From assembly GCA_020650975.1 (NCBI GenBank), contig JAIPMN010004157.1:886-42713 (forward strand): a stretch of 41,828 nt of DNA, read 5' to 3'. The stretch is from Apostichopus californicus. Taxonomy: Eukaryota > Echinodermata > Holothuroidea > Aspidochirotida > Stichopodidae. Below the pieces are notes generated by a model. It searched no databases. It was not told where the DNA came from and worked only from the letters and a program-made list of their open reading frames with translations. Positions 12,401-27,400 of this stretch are shown one piece after another. Position 1 is the first letter of the stretch; each line of letters starts with the position of its first letter. The position numbers and the translations under genes are program-made.

Positions 12401-15400
12401 AAAATTCTTTACAGCAGCCAGAATATTAACAACTTCACTGTGACAGGACATCATATTGTATTTATAAAAGTAGTCCTGTTCATGCATGACACATGCCCCT
12501 CCCACTAATGCGCCTCCCACTAATGTCCCTCCCACTAATGCCCCTCCCACTTATGCCCCTCCCACTAATGCCCCTCCCACTAATCCCCCTGCCACAAATC
12601 CCTCCGACTAATCCCTCTCCCACTAAACCCCTTCTACTATTCCCCCTCCTACTATTCCCCCTCCTACTAATCCCCCTCCCACTAATCCCCTCCACTAATC
12701 CCCATCTCCCTCCTCTTGACAAAATTTCCTCTCGTCATCAAGTAACTAGTCTAACTACCAGCTGAATGCTCCAGTTTTGAGCAAAGGAGAAATACTTGAT
12801 GTCCTTAGTAAAAAAACAATGTGCTTAACATTATTTCTGTGTGCAAAAAGTGTATTCAGCACAAACTGTAACACAGTTTATATAATTTTAGTAAAGGTCA
12901 TAACTATTTACACTAATACAGAGGATACATTGTAGTTGACTTTGATACTCTTTGATATTAAAATCTTACAGCAGTGCAGGTCAAAGGTTGACTGGTCAAA
13001 GTCTCATGACAAACGATTCAAGATAATTGACCAGGGACTTATACCGTCATGGATCAGGTTCTTAGCGACAAAGTTTTGAACACAAAATGGAACTATTAGT
13101 CAACATTCGATCATGTGAATATATTAACCAGATGAAAAATGAAGAACTGACAGTGAATATAGAAATCCCTTCTCTGCTGCTGTCTGGCTTAATTTTATCC
13201 AATCAAATTGGAGCATGATCTCTGCAAGGTACTGTGGCTGTTGACAGGCAACCGTTAGCAAAGAAATTCCTAAACTTGCAACTTTAATACTATGCCAAAT
13301 CATAGCTCAGTTAGTGGAGCATAGGAGTGAGTGTTTCAATATCCTGTTCGAACCAAAACATCCTTTACATTTTTCAAATACAGAATTCTATTGATCAATT
13401 TGTAATTATATTTCGAGTGATACTTGTTAGGTTTGCTTAAGATCGGAGATGAAATGATAAATGCCGATTTAACGGATAAATTGATCTGATCTTGTACACT
13501 CACCTGTTGGTACTTCCTCAGTTCGGCCTTGATCGAATCTGGAATGTTGTAGTTTTCTAGCTTATTCGGGTTGAATAATTGATCCAAGAACACCCTCTCG
13601 TTGGCCTTCTTAAGTACCAGGGACTTTGACATCATTGGAGGGTCTGGAATTCCACTCTGTGAAGAGAAATATGCAAGAAAATGCTACTGCTTGAAAAAAT
13701 CAGGTTTCTGTTTTTCTTCCAATTTTATGTCCTCCAAGAGGTTGATCAAAATTTACTGACTTAATCTTGAAATTAAAGATTAAGAATGATTTGATAAGCA
13801 AACATGTTACCCCATTTGATCTCAGGTTTGAGTGCATATACATCCCTGGTGGCCAATGTGTTACTCGACTGATGTCATTATTGAGTATGTTTCTTTATCA
13901 TAAATCTCGAAGCTGAAGGAAACCCAGATTTAGAGCTACTATTTTGCAGTGATATATTATTATTATTATTTATTTACCAAATTTATATAGCGCTCTTTTC
14001 ATGCTTAAGCATGTTCAAGAGCGCTTTACAATGACAACAAAATGACAAAACCCTTAAAATATGAATATGAAGAATAAAATTGACACATCTTAAATAATCA
14101 TATAAAAAATATATATATATATAAACGAAGGAATAATTTTTAAAATATATAGATTTACAGTGAAATTCCTAAAAAGAAAAAAGTGAGTTTTAAGTAAATT
14201 TAAGTAACAAAATGACAAAACCCCTTTACAAAATGAATACAAAAAATAAAATGGACGCAGCTTAAATATTAATATCAAAATATATATGTAGCTAAAAGGA
14301 AATTTTTTAAAAACAATATAGATTTACAGTGAAATTCCTAAAAAGAAAAAGTGAGTTTTAAGTAATTTCTTAAAAGTGGCTAATGTTTTGGTTGTTATGT
14401 TATTCTTCCCCCATTTGTATAAAGAGAGATCTTGTTTCCTACAGGCTTACATCAACATTCCCAGACTCCGCTAAGGAGGAATGCACTCAACATGGGGAGT
14501 TATTACGAATGGCTGATATACGTATTTAGTTACCTCTAGAGGCATGAGGCGAATCAATGTAGCAAAGCACTGTGTTGCCAGATGCCTGACGGACTTGTTT
14601 TGGTCACTCATGGCTCCCATGAGGGGGACCACCAAGAGAACTATATAAGGCACTATATCCATCCCCTGAGAATCGACAGCACCTGATGAACAGAGAGAAA
14701 AACAGTCGATAAAACGTAAATTATAAGCAGGCAGGACTTTACACGTGCTCAAGCTGCTGCCACACTAATAATTCGATGAATGACAAAATAATCTTGCCAA
14801 TTCCGTGACAATGATATGTAAATCAGAATTGTAAAGACCTTCACTCTGAAAGTATTGCTATGGAAACTCTTCTGTGTGGAAAGAGGTCAGAGACTATATT
14901 CTGTAACCTTAAGTTACTTCATCAATTAAACTCATAACTACCGAAACATAGTTTTACTCAACAAATCAGACACCAACAACAACTGAACTCTGGTGTAAAA
15001 TTTTACTTTTACAAACACCTAAACCCAAAACATCATCTCCAAACAACAAATTCAGAAAGCTGCCTTATTTTGATACACAGCTTTGTATTTTAATCAGATC
15101 TTATTCATCATCTTACAAATCTATTCCAACATCCAGATGTGTGGTGTCGAAATTGCGAGTACCTCAAGGCAGGAAGTGTTGCTAACGAAACTCATGCATT
15201 TGAATTAGAGGGCAGCAAACACATTCAATATGAAGAAAACTGTAGGCATTACATCACCAACTTAGGCATTGTATCTGTACTGTACTACTTATATTGCATA
15301 AAACATTTCCAATAGGTCATTAAACCTTAGGAATTTCTGTTTTTATTAGAATGAAAGCCTGGCTAACTCTGTACTGGCTGTAACACTCCCTGCAATAGCG

Positions 15401-18400
15401 GCTGGTCTGGTTGAAAGTGGAATACATTACATACTTTCAGTAACCAAGCGACCTGCTGCCTGAACCATACATCCATACAGTATTACAAAGGATTGAATGT
15501 TCCATACGTATAAACAAAAGGAACGTAACATACATTATCAATGGATTTAATGTTCTGTAAGCATGCACGAAACATAACTGTGAAAAGATGCTTCAGTATA
15601 TATGACCATAGAGTGAGCATCTGCTCTTTAATAGCAGAGACAAATTAAGTACGTGACACGAAATAAACTAAATAAAAATAAAAATTTAAAAGGTACATTA
15701 CACGATATGCACTCCATGGCGCCTTGACGGCTGGTTTCTTCATCGACATCGGACAATTTTGGTATCACCTTGACGACGACCTCCTGCATGACCTCTGTCT
15801 GGCAGACAGCTGCAAGTGTACCGATGCACCTGGCTGACATGTGACGGACGGATGTGTAAGGGTGGCCTAGACAGCATATCAGGTGAGGCAGATAAGCCAA
15901 AATCTGAGAGAAGCAAAGGTAAACATTCGACATCAATGATAATAAAACTCAGTCTAAATAGAAATAATAATAATATTTGATTTTTTATATAGCGCTTTAT
16001 ACCAGCGATATGTCTCAAAGCGCTTAACAGACGTTATATTACCCCTGGTCAATGATAACCAGTTCCAGAGACAATCCCTCTAGTCGGCAGCAGTTACATA
16101 CTGCGCCCAATGACAAGTTATCTGACAGGTACCCATTTAACCCCTGGGTGTAGGAGGGAATTGAGATAAAGCATCTTGCCCAAGGACACAACGTAATTAA
16201 CTAGGCAGGAATTGAACCAGCAATCCTTGGATCACGCGTCCGACGCATTTAATAGCCAATTGGCCACCACGCTCTAAGGAACCGATGGTCTCGTTTCGTC
16301 ATGCCTGTTCCATTTATAATTTTATAACTCTACCGCTGTTCGGCATACTCCTCTGCAAAGTGCCGTACTTCTGGTTGTATTGTCTACAAAGGGATCATCA
16401 TTATATATAAATACGTCTATGGACAGCTACTTCAAGCAATGAAATGAAATAGTCATTACTCAAAGGATTTTCTCAATTGACACTGTTTTGTAAATATTTT
16501 CCCTCTGTAATGTTAATATCTGGTGCAGCTAAAGCAAGCAGTGGTCAAAATGCCAATTTCGATATTAAACCTAATGATGGAAATGACCAACATCACCCTC
16601 CCCCCCCCCCTCTTCTTTCCCGTCCCCCTTTCACTCTCTTGTGGTATTTGTCTGAAATTGAAAAGACTAAAAGGAAAGAATCAATGAGTTGCTTTAGCTC
16701 AGTTAACTGGGTTAACTCAAAGACCATCTATTCCAAGTACAAGAGGCAATGACTTGCTTAATAATACCTTTCCATGTATATCTCTGTGTACTAACGATGA
16801 TAAAGTCTCAAATAATTGAAGGCCGCTGATTAATTCTGATGCAAGATTATCAAGTTCCTGGAAGCTCTGACCTGAAAATAGGAAAAAATATAAGAGAGAA
16901 ACGGAAAAGGAAAGAGAAAATTATTTTATAAGAATTATAATCGTATTCAAGAATATATATATCAGAGAGCTGATGGAGTGTTTGTTTTATCCCCCTCCCC
17001 CCCTCCCCTCCAAAACTAGGTAGAGACAGGAGCATCATCCAGGAGTTTAAAGAGGTGTGGGCCTGGGAGTCCCCAAAGCTGACTTCTACATAGTGGGTCT
17101 GTGGGTCCTCCCCCAGATAATAAAAAAGAGAATTTTCTGAGGTGAATTCTGAGGTATATTTAGGCTATAAAGTGGTAGGTCCATATTTAGGTTTACATCC
17201 AAGGTTGTACTAATAAGCTATTTTTTTGTGGGGTTGAAAAGGGGTGGGGATGCACACCCCCCACCCCTGGATAAATTTACTGAGTCTACCTGAAACTTCA
17301 GACATTGTTTTAAATTTTCCTGACTGAGTAGAGGTAGAGGCAGGAAGAATTATGGTATAGTGCAATAGGCAAATCAAGGATTTGTTTAGAGGAGAAGGTT
17401 GACCCCAGGGACCTTGAAGAGAGACTCCCATGTAGAGGTGGCGGACCCCACCCCCCCCAGAAAGAAATTAAACTCTATAAATTAACCTTATAATTAGCTA
17501 TAAATGCAGGTTGTGCTAATAAATTGATTTGCTGTTTGAGGTTGAAAAATGCCTTGTATGCCCAATTCAGTGGTAAAATTCTTCCCTGGCTGAAAGTAAA
17601 AGACTCCCAACTGAACCATTACCACCAGTGATGATGAAACATCCCCCCGCCCCCCGTCCATGTCACTGATGTTGAGGATGACATGCACTATACTAACTTT
17701 CTCTATGTTGAGTATAACATGCAATATACTAACTTTCTCTATGTTGAGTATTACATGCCAATATACTCAATTTCTCCATGTTGAGTATTACATGCAAATA
17801 TACTAACTTTCTCCATGTTGAGTATTACATGCAATATACTAACCTACTCCATGTTGAGTATTTCATGCAATATACTAACTTTCTCTATGTTAAGAATTAC
17901 ATGTAATAAACTAACTTTCTCCATGTTGAGTATTACATGTAATATACTAACTTTCTCCTTGTTGAGTATTACAAGCCAATATACTAACTTTCTCCATGTT
18001 GAGTATTACATGCAATATACTAAATTTCTCCATGTTGAGGAATTACATGCAATATACTAACTTTCTCCATGTTGAGTATTACATGCAATATACTAAATTT
18101 CTCCATGTTGAGGAATTACATGCAATATACTAACTTTCTCCTTGTTGAGTATTACAAGCCAATACACTAACTTTCTCCATGTTGAGTATTACATGCAATA
18201 TACTAAATTTCTCCATGTTGAGGAATTACATGCAATATACTAACTTTCTCCATGTTGAGTATTACATGCAATATACTAACTTTCTCCATGTTGAGAATTA
18301 CATGCAATATACTAACTTTCTCAATGTTGAGTATTACATGCAATATACTAACTTACTCCATGTTGAGTATTACATGCAATATACTAAATTTCTCCATGTT

Positions 18401-21400
18401 GACTATTACATGCCAATATACTAAATTTCTCCATGTTGAGTATTACATGCAATACACTAACTCACTCCATGTTGAGTATTAAATGCAACAATTTGAATAA
18501 TTCTTCCTTAACACTTACTTCCTTTGCTTGGGTCGACCTGTTCAGAGAGGGCTTTGGTCATGGCCAGCCAAACCATCTCTATCTGATTGAAAATATCGGC
18601 TCCAAATAAATTTGAGATCTCCGACAGAGCTATGTGGGCTCCCCTTCGCTGGACTTTCTGTTCATATATGTTGTCATCCATGGGATCCAGATTAGTGTTT
18701 GAAAAATCAGAGTAGTTGGTTCTGCTAAGTCGGTGCCTTGTGAAAACATTGCGTCGTATGGCAGCCGCTAATGCTGCTTGCTGGGTAGAACATGGAGACA
18801 AAAAAAGCTGCAAGGATAATAACATTCTTCCACCCAGTCTAAACATTGGACAACGAAGGATAACTTTTTCATGCAAAATTGTGGCTTTCTTGAAAGCTAA
18901 CAAAGGGCTCGATACAAACCTGAATTGTACTGATATGGATTGATGTGTATAAGATTATATATATTGCTAAGGAACTTGACTTTCCTGTCAAATTTAAAAA
19001 TACTGCAATAGGCAAGTGCAAAAAGTAATGCTAGGTTATCAGTTGTAATAAATGTGGACATGAACATGCATAGTTACATCATGTATTTAATACAATGAAA
19101 ATGATATTAATATTTATGCATATTAATATATACATACAAATATATATATATATATATATATTTATACATAACCTTTGTACCTGTTGTTGTTTAGCAAAGG
19201 TTAATATCCCGGAAAATTTGTTGCACAAGTTATGGATCTCCAAGACTGACGGAGATGACGACCTAGAAAGAGGACCCTCAGAGTCCGACAGGGTTCCTCC
19301 TCCTATGCTGGAATCTTGCAAAGGACCCAAAGGTTCAGATGCAGAAGGGGTGCAGCGTGGGTCACAGCTAAGACACGTCACCAAGTTTCGAATAATTTTT
19401 GTGTTTGGACAAGGGTTTCTGTTGAGACAAGCTTTGATTAAATGGGCCAACCCACTGGCTGCTTTCTCCTTAAAGCCAAGAATAAGGAAAACAAAAATTA
19501 AAGCATTTCGTTTTGAACGTATCCAAAAGATGAACAACACGACCTAATATTGCACTCGGTAGGCCCGGTGAAGTGTAACCATAAAATTTGTACCGAAACA
19601 ATCTTAACATTCAAAACTTACATTTGCAAATAGATTTTACATGTGCATATTTAAACCATGAAAGCATAGTACGTTTGTTTTTTTTGATTGACATTTGCAT
19701 TTTAATGATTTTATACTAAACTCTTAAATCTAACAGGCTTTTAATACACTCTATCAAATCGAACAAATCGAAGAGCAGACCTTACAAGTTCTTCTTTGAT
19801 AGGGATCATCAAACAATTATCAGTTATCACTCTTTGATGAAATAATATCATTCTCAAGTAAGTATTCTCACCTGTATTCCAACATCCTTCTCTAGCTTCA
19901 TAGCATCCATCAATGGTTTGATGATGGGGGTAATTTTTTGTGGTAGTGCACCCACATGAACAATGGCAGATGCCATACATGCCATGGTCCTGATCAGATA
20001 TATAAAATGAAAAAGAAATAAATAAGTAAACACCGAGAGTTGCAACTGCAAACTTTCACTTTGTATTCAGATGTAAAGTCTTACTATTCTCATGGAGTTC
20101 AGAGTTTTAAAATCCTTGTTTTTGGTAGCGTTGTAAGTTTGGTCTATGAATATTCAATATCCAACATTTTTCAAGTTTTTTTATATTAGTGTCATCTTCA
20201 CTTGTATAAAAGCCATCCTGGATACCAAAACAGTAGATAATGCAGTGACAGCAGAGGGATAGGATGATGCATGCAGGTGAAATTACTCTTTGCTATTTTT
20301 CACTCACATGCCAGCCTTGTTTGATAAATACAAGTAATCAAATTGATGTTGCATGGTAGCAGCAGTGGGACGAAGTGACACACTATTAGTTTACTGCTTG
20401 GTATCAGTAGTTGCATACAAGTCATTTTGGATTTGCAAACGATCTGATACCATTTGACAGGGGAATAGTGTGATGCAGGTGAAATTACTCTTTGCTATTT
20501 TTCACTCATATGACAGCCTTGTTTGATAAATACAAGTAATCAAATTGATGTTGCATGGTAGCAGCAGTGGGACGAAGCAACACACTATTAGTTTACTGCT
20601 TGGTATCAGTACTTGTGCACAAGTCATTTTGGATTTGCAAAAGATCTGATACTATTTCACGGCAGACGGGATCAAGCCGCGTAGAAAGCGATAGCAATTT
20701 AGGATCTACTTGTTGTACACAAGCTGTCCTGAATCCACACGTTTAGTTTAGGGGTGAGGGGGGGGGTGGGTATAGGTCTTCTTGGTAAGGGGCTTTATCA
20801 TCAAGCCCATATCCTTTATACATGTTATATTTTTTTTGGTGGGCTTCTTGTACAAGCTACGGCTTCCAAGCCCTTCCACCATTTTCTCTCCGTAATTTCC
20901 ATTATTTTTCTTTTATATGATTTATTATTTATTATTTTCTTTGCACGGTATTGTCTTCACCGTCTTATTATTATATAACATTGTGAGGAAATGGAAAAAA
21001 TAAATGAAATGAAATGAAATATTAGACAATGCATGACTTCACAGATTTATTCAATGGTTTGTTCAATGGCAAACTGGAAAATGCAATCAGATTTGGCTTA
21101 AATTGTTTCCATACAAACCTGAGAGTGTATCCTTCATGTTTTTAACTAGGTATTAAGTTTATATACAAATGTGACAACAGCCGCTTGTTGGCATCGGTGA
21201 ACTGGGCTTGAAACTAAGACGAGAGCCACTGGAATCATGAAAAAAAGTTATTACGCTATTTAACAAAGTCACTTGTCTTTTCATAATGCAATTAAAAAGT
21301 AGTTTGAATAACCTTGTTTTCAGTTTGAGTTGTTCCTGGTCTATTTCCTCCAGTGTACTCTGTATCTGTTTACATTTATTCTCAACATCTCCTCTGGACT

Positions 21401-24400
21401 TGGATGACACCTCCGGAGCTCTACTCATCTTCTCTGTCACCGACTTGAGCAAAGAATCAGCCTCATCTATGCCAAAACCACTGGAAAACAAACAACAGCA
21501 ACATAATCATCTACAATAACAAACTACATCAACAAGATCATAAGTAACATGAACATAAACAACAACAAATAAGCAACATCAATAACAACACAAACAACTG
21601 CATTAAAACAACACAAACAAGATCAACACACACAACATCAACACACACAACATCAACCAAAACAGTGCATGATAATTCCTTATCTCATGACGAAATTTTG
21701 TTGTAGAAATATTTTAATAAAAGCATTCAGTCATAATTTCTACAAATGAGAGTTGTTCTGAGCACTGATCTCTATAACCAACTGAGTTTAGTGAACAAGT
21801 TTCCCCTGATACATTTCAAACATTCAACATTTTGGGAAATACCCACAAATGACTGAAAACCCTGTCCACTGTCCATTAATCCTCCAACCACCCCATCCAC
21901 CTTCCTCAGTGGCATAACCAGACTTTTTCATCGAGGGGGGGGGGGGCNNNNNNNNNNNNNNNNNNNNNNNNNNNNNNNNNNNNNNNNNNNNNNNNNNNNN
22001 NNNNNNNNNNNNNNNNNNNNGCCCCCCCCCCCCCACTGGTTATGCCACTGACCTTCCTCCTCTAATGAAACAGAGTGAGCTTAGGAAAATTATAACAAAA
22101 ATATGAGGTTATATCTACCTTGGAAAAGTAGTGGATGGAATGTCTGGAAACATTTGCAAAAAATTGTTTACGACTGCCTGAAAGGAAACAAACAAACACC
22201 GATAGAGAATATTATCAGGAAAAGCATCGATTACAATCACTACCCTCCATTATCCACCCCCTCCACCTTCTCCCCCTCCCCCACCTCTGCCCATAGACTA
22301 ACTTACCGGAGGAAAGAGCATCATCTGTAGCAATTCTGTTTGGACATCAATAATCACTGTCCAGAGACAGTTGTGTTTCTAGATAATAATCAGATCTCAT
22401 GGATGAGGAAATGTGGTTTTCAGAGCTGTCTGTTGAAGCAGACCTTGCTACTCTATATTGCTACTTGTACTCTATATTGCTACTCTATATTACTATCTTG
22501 CTACTCTATACACCTTGCAACTCTATGTTTCATTTCACTAAGCTATACATTGCAATCAATTTGTCTTCCAATTTGTCTAGTTAACCTGCTCCCTCTGTTT
22601 TCATTTGTAGTTTGCCTCTGAAGAACATCCTGCTTGGAATCAAAATGCCAGGTACTCTAGATATTGCACATACCACAACTCTATTGAGTTCCACAAGATC
22701 CAGGATCGAATGTTTTTCACTCGAGCAAGATAACGATCTTTCCGTACCAAATTGAGGTATTTAACTCTATTGAGTTCTACACATGTTTTTCACTGGAGCA
22801 AGAAAAGTATCGCTCCATACCAACTTGAGCTAATTAACAAATGTTCTGATAGTGTCATCATAACACACAAACTGGATTCCTTGGTCTGATACCCGAGACC
22901 TCATGAATAGGGAAACTTTTGAAATACTTAGAGCCATGAAAATTGGCATTTTGAAAATGTTTCTAATAACATAATAATATCCACATGTTGGTCACTTTTA
23001 CATAAATTACTGACATAACCTGTTCACTTCCAGTCAACAGGCTCCTGCAGTTGACATATATACAATTCGTAATATACCAAGACACAAAGTGTGACGAATC
23101 CCTACTTTCGTCTTAATCAGGGTTTGGCCAAAGATTTTGGGATCTGAACTAGAATGGGCTACGAAATCTGGCAGAGGGTTTTGCATTCATTTCATTCTAT
23201 TTACGAATAGTAACATCACTTAAACTTTGATTCTTCGGACGAAAACAATTTCCAGAAAAATACTCACCTTACATTCCGATTGAAGCCTCATGAATAAGGG
23301 TGCAACTTCATCGTAATAAATACCGTTGGAGACACCACTAAGAAGTAGATTTATGGGCTCTCTGGAACAGAGACAATTCTGTGACAGAAAGAAAAGGCAA
23401 ATCCATTTATCACTGACGTTGAATTTTGAGTTATGCACTTATTTTGCCTTTCTTCTATTTAATCCTGTTTGACATTTTAATATCTGTATCTTTTATACAT
23501 TCATTCATTGTTTATTTTCTTGATTTGTATGTTTTATTGTAAAAGCACCTAAGAGGGATTTTATATTGGATGAGGCGCTATATAAATTCTGTAAAATGAA
23601 ATAAATAAATGATGTTAGCGACATTCAGTCCTGAGAAATAACTACACTGACGAAAAATCCCTCGATTTTACGTAATATTGATCAGTCTGGAGGGCAGTTC
23701 ATTTACGAGGCTTAAGAAACATATATATATATATGTATGTGGGAAAAACAGTACTGCTTGTAACTTATACTTCATCTTGGGTGGCTATCCAATTTACAGT
23801 TTAAGCTCATGCATTTCATTTTCTTCTTTTTTTTAAATTTGGAAGATCTTTTCAGATTGGGTAAAATCCCACCTTGCAGGTTAGGAGTCGAACCCACAAC
23901 CTCCAAGGATTCTAGGTTTCAATGGATTCATTGCTTCGTAAGCCAACACCTCTTTCCACTCGAGTTAAGCAATTAAATTGAGACTCACAAAAAAAACGAC
24001 GGTAAATAAATGACGAGGCATTCAATAGTTACACATGTATGGATGTTCACTACAAGACAGACTGCCAGAGTAACTCAAATATTAAATAATAATTATATTT
24101 AATATAAAAGTTACTGCTCTGTTGACAGGACACCAACGAGAATTCTTAAGTGAATCTATAAGACGCTGTTGACAAACAATTTTATAATACCTTCTGTGTC
24201 TCGGCCCATGCGTCGATGACGAGAGCTATGACAATTATCTGCACAGATGACTTAAACTTGAGATGATATGCTAGGACTTCCCCCAGTGTCTTCAGAATAT
24301 CCTCAGATGTAGGTGATTCCTCTCGGCTCAGGGCAGCGGAGAGATGTCCCAACAGTCTGAAGGGAGATGAGAAATGCATAGTTTGGAAGCGAACAGGTAT

Positions 24401-27400
24401 AATCGGTTAAAAAAAAAACGGGGCTTATTGAGATTTGTGACGAGGGGAATATCAATCATGTGATCTACCAATTGAGATCATTTGTTTAAAAATAAATACT
24501 CCATTCTTTTGACGTTTAATGAACAAATGTTAGCCACAGGATTAGGAGTCTGTCCTCCAGTTTTTTACTGTTGTTTCTATCAATGGAGGAACTTACAACT
24601 AACAAAGTGAGAGTGAACTTTGCAGGAGAAAATTCACAGATTTAAATCGACTGAACATTTAGTGTTAAACTGAGATTTCGATGGATTCACAAACTGACAA
24701 ATTTGAGTGTGCCGGATTCGTTTATGGGAAATAAATTTGCCCTGCAGACCTTTATAGTCAAGTGACAAAAGTTATCTTGAGCCACAAATTTTATTAAACC
24801 ATGACATTTCATCAAGATTACCATATTGACATCTATGCATATAGCAACAATGAGTTCTACTCATTAAGTACTATAGTATTATGCACATAGCTGCAATGAG
24901 ATCTACTCATTAAGTACTATCGTATTAAATACTTCATTGTAAGGTCCAGTCGAGTCATTAATAACTACCAGTGCCTTTACTGACTACAGTAGAGTCATTG
25001 ACTCAAGTCACTGTATATCCTCCTTGAGGAAAAGGTCATTTCTCGTTTTGACATAGTGACTAAAGTAATGACTTGTTACAACACAATTCGCACATGGAAA
25101 ATGAATTCAGGAATCTCTCCAATTGAAAGTTGTTTATCGAGCCACATGCAAGTTTGCCACAGTCTCGTTTGTCTCAGAGATAAGAGAAACACTGGTATTG
25201 AAATTCAGGGACAAGTTTCGGACAAGAGTTAATGAATCTTGCCACCTGCCATCCCTATTTATACCAACCTGCAAGCATTCAGTCTAGTCTGTAATACCCG
25301 TGACAGTCTGTCTTCACTGGAGTTTGAAAGACCTGGATCTCCTGCGATATAGTAAACATCGTTCTCGGAAGATGCCGGCTGCTGTCGGTTTCCTTTCAAG
25401 TTACCTTTGGCAGCTTCTCTAACCTATTGACGTTAAGTACAAAGCAGAAAGATGACGTAAGACAAATCAAATAATGCAACAGTACTCTTTATTATTGGAG
25501 AGGAACAAGTTTGTGAAGGGGAAAAATAGGAGGGGGTAGGAGGGAGGGGAAGGAGAGAGAGAGGAGGGGAGGACAGGAGAGAGGCAGGAGGGAGGGGGAT
25601 TAGGAGAAGGGTAGACAAGGAGGATGAGGACGAAGAGGAAAAGAAGAGGGTTTTTCTAAACCACAATATGGAGATTTAGCAATTTGATATTCTACTAAAA
25701 ATATGGAATACTATGTAGCACATATTTCATTTAAGTTACATATCAAAGGTATTGATACAAAATAGTAAACAAAGCATAACACAGCATAGTGTAATGTAAT
25801 TGAATGTAGGGTAAACTTAATGTGACAAATTGTATCATAGCTTTCACTATGAGATAACCTTTGGCAATGGAGCTCCCCTGAGTTTGTATAGAGGGCGCTG
25901 TCATATCGGTCCTAATTTGTGTAATCCGTACTGTTCTATGACTCAAAGTAACAGGATCGTGTGTAAGCATTCACAAGCGTTCCAACGTGCCATATGAATT
26001 TCAGCAGTACAGGGTCATTGACTGGTTCAAGGTTACGCTTGTGTAGTTAAGTCGAAAATTAAAGAGCTTAGAAATCAAAATTTAAGGTGCTTAAAAAATA
26101 ATTAGTTTGACTTGAAAATTCCAAAACGGCCTTTCAAAAGATCCTTTCTTCAATCATTACCAATGAAATATGTACATACTACTAGTAATCAATTCACTGT
26201 ACGGGATGCATTATGATATACAGTGAGAGAGTGCCGCTTGTCAAGTCTTGCATAGTTAGGACCAATAAAACAGCGCCCTTTGTTGATTTTTGGGTGCAGC
26301 TGGAGAGACCCATTGAATTACTTTACATTACCCACTGAGATACTGCTTTGATTAAATGATGTTTTCAATTGTCTTGTTTTTTATCAAGTGTATTGATCAG
26401 TAAATATTGTTAAAATTCAAGTGTTTTTAAAACCACAGCAAGCTCTAAAGAGCTTATCGGGCAATCAGGTCTGCTTACCCTGGTTTTGTGCTTGGCTAAT
26501 ATCAGCATTGGTGTGTCAATAGGAATGCCATGTGGCTGCATGGCAAGACACAGCCACATGTTGTACAAGGGTAGTGCCTCTGTGGACAGGTCAGCCACAG
26601 ATATGTTGTCCAACAAGGCATCCCAAACCTGTTAATGTACAAACGAGAAATGTAATACATAAAAAAAAAAATCCCAAAATGGTATATTTTATAATTACTG
26701 CCAAAATTAGTTATAATGGACTGTCACGCAAGATCAGAGCAATCTACACTACAGGTTGTAAACTTCAGAATGCACCTCTAAATTTCTCAAGTTTTAACTT
26801 TTTCTGGGGGAGGACCTGGGAGTCAGCACAGCCCCTCCTTTATAAAATTGATCATTCACCTCTGGCCTTTCCATATAGGTTTAGCCCATACCTAAATCAG
26901 TTTTTTCTTTTTTTAGAATTTCCCCTTCTAACGATCAATGCTGTAACTTCTAGATTCTTTGAAAGGATGACTTTGGGCACAAAATTAATTTTGAAATGTT
27001 GTTGATCATCAAAGGGACCGCTTTCAATGCAGGTTTTATTTCAATACCATTTCTCCTTCGTCTTTTGAGAAATGACCTTTAAAACATCTGTGGCTCATCA
27101 AGTAAAGTGGCTGGACTACTTAGTCTAACACAAAGACATTTCGGTCAATTCCTCATCCGAACATTTATCGGCTCAAATGATGTTTGCAATGTGTTACAAA
27201 TTTGCCATGGATAAATGGTGTGGAATGTAATCCAAGGATGAAATTAAGAAAAGCATGCTTTGATCCAGTTATTAGAGTTTACAAAACATTGGGTTAACAT
27301 AAACATTCAGGGCTTTGCTGAGGAGCAAAACATCACCAGCAAGATGGTCTTAAAGGAATATTCCAGAGATTTAACATATTCACAAATTAAATACCTTTAA

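Noticed and set aside
12480..12765. ORFs on both strands encoding PLPLM or GRGIS repeats
   Set aside because: They are open only because a 15-bp minisatellite has a period divisible by three.
13300..13356. Functional tRNA gene
   Set aside because: Box spacing is short and no cloverleaf acceptor stem could be paired.
18716..18943. Plus-strand ORF over exon 22
   Set aside because: It is an antisense shadow of BTAF1 exon 22.
22307..22324. 18-nt candidate microexon (MMLFPP) between exons 17 and 18
   Set aside because: It has AG and GT borders and keeps the frame, but joining exon 17 directly to exon 18 also keeps the frame and aligns better (ECK then AVVNNFL against ECKQLISSL).
26532..27005. 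157-codon plus-strand ORF
   Set aside because: It overlaps exon 14 antisense, shows no domain, and has intron-like low-complexity composition.
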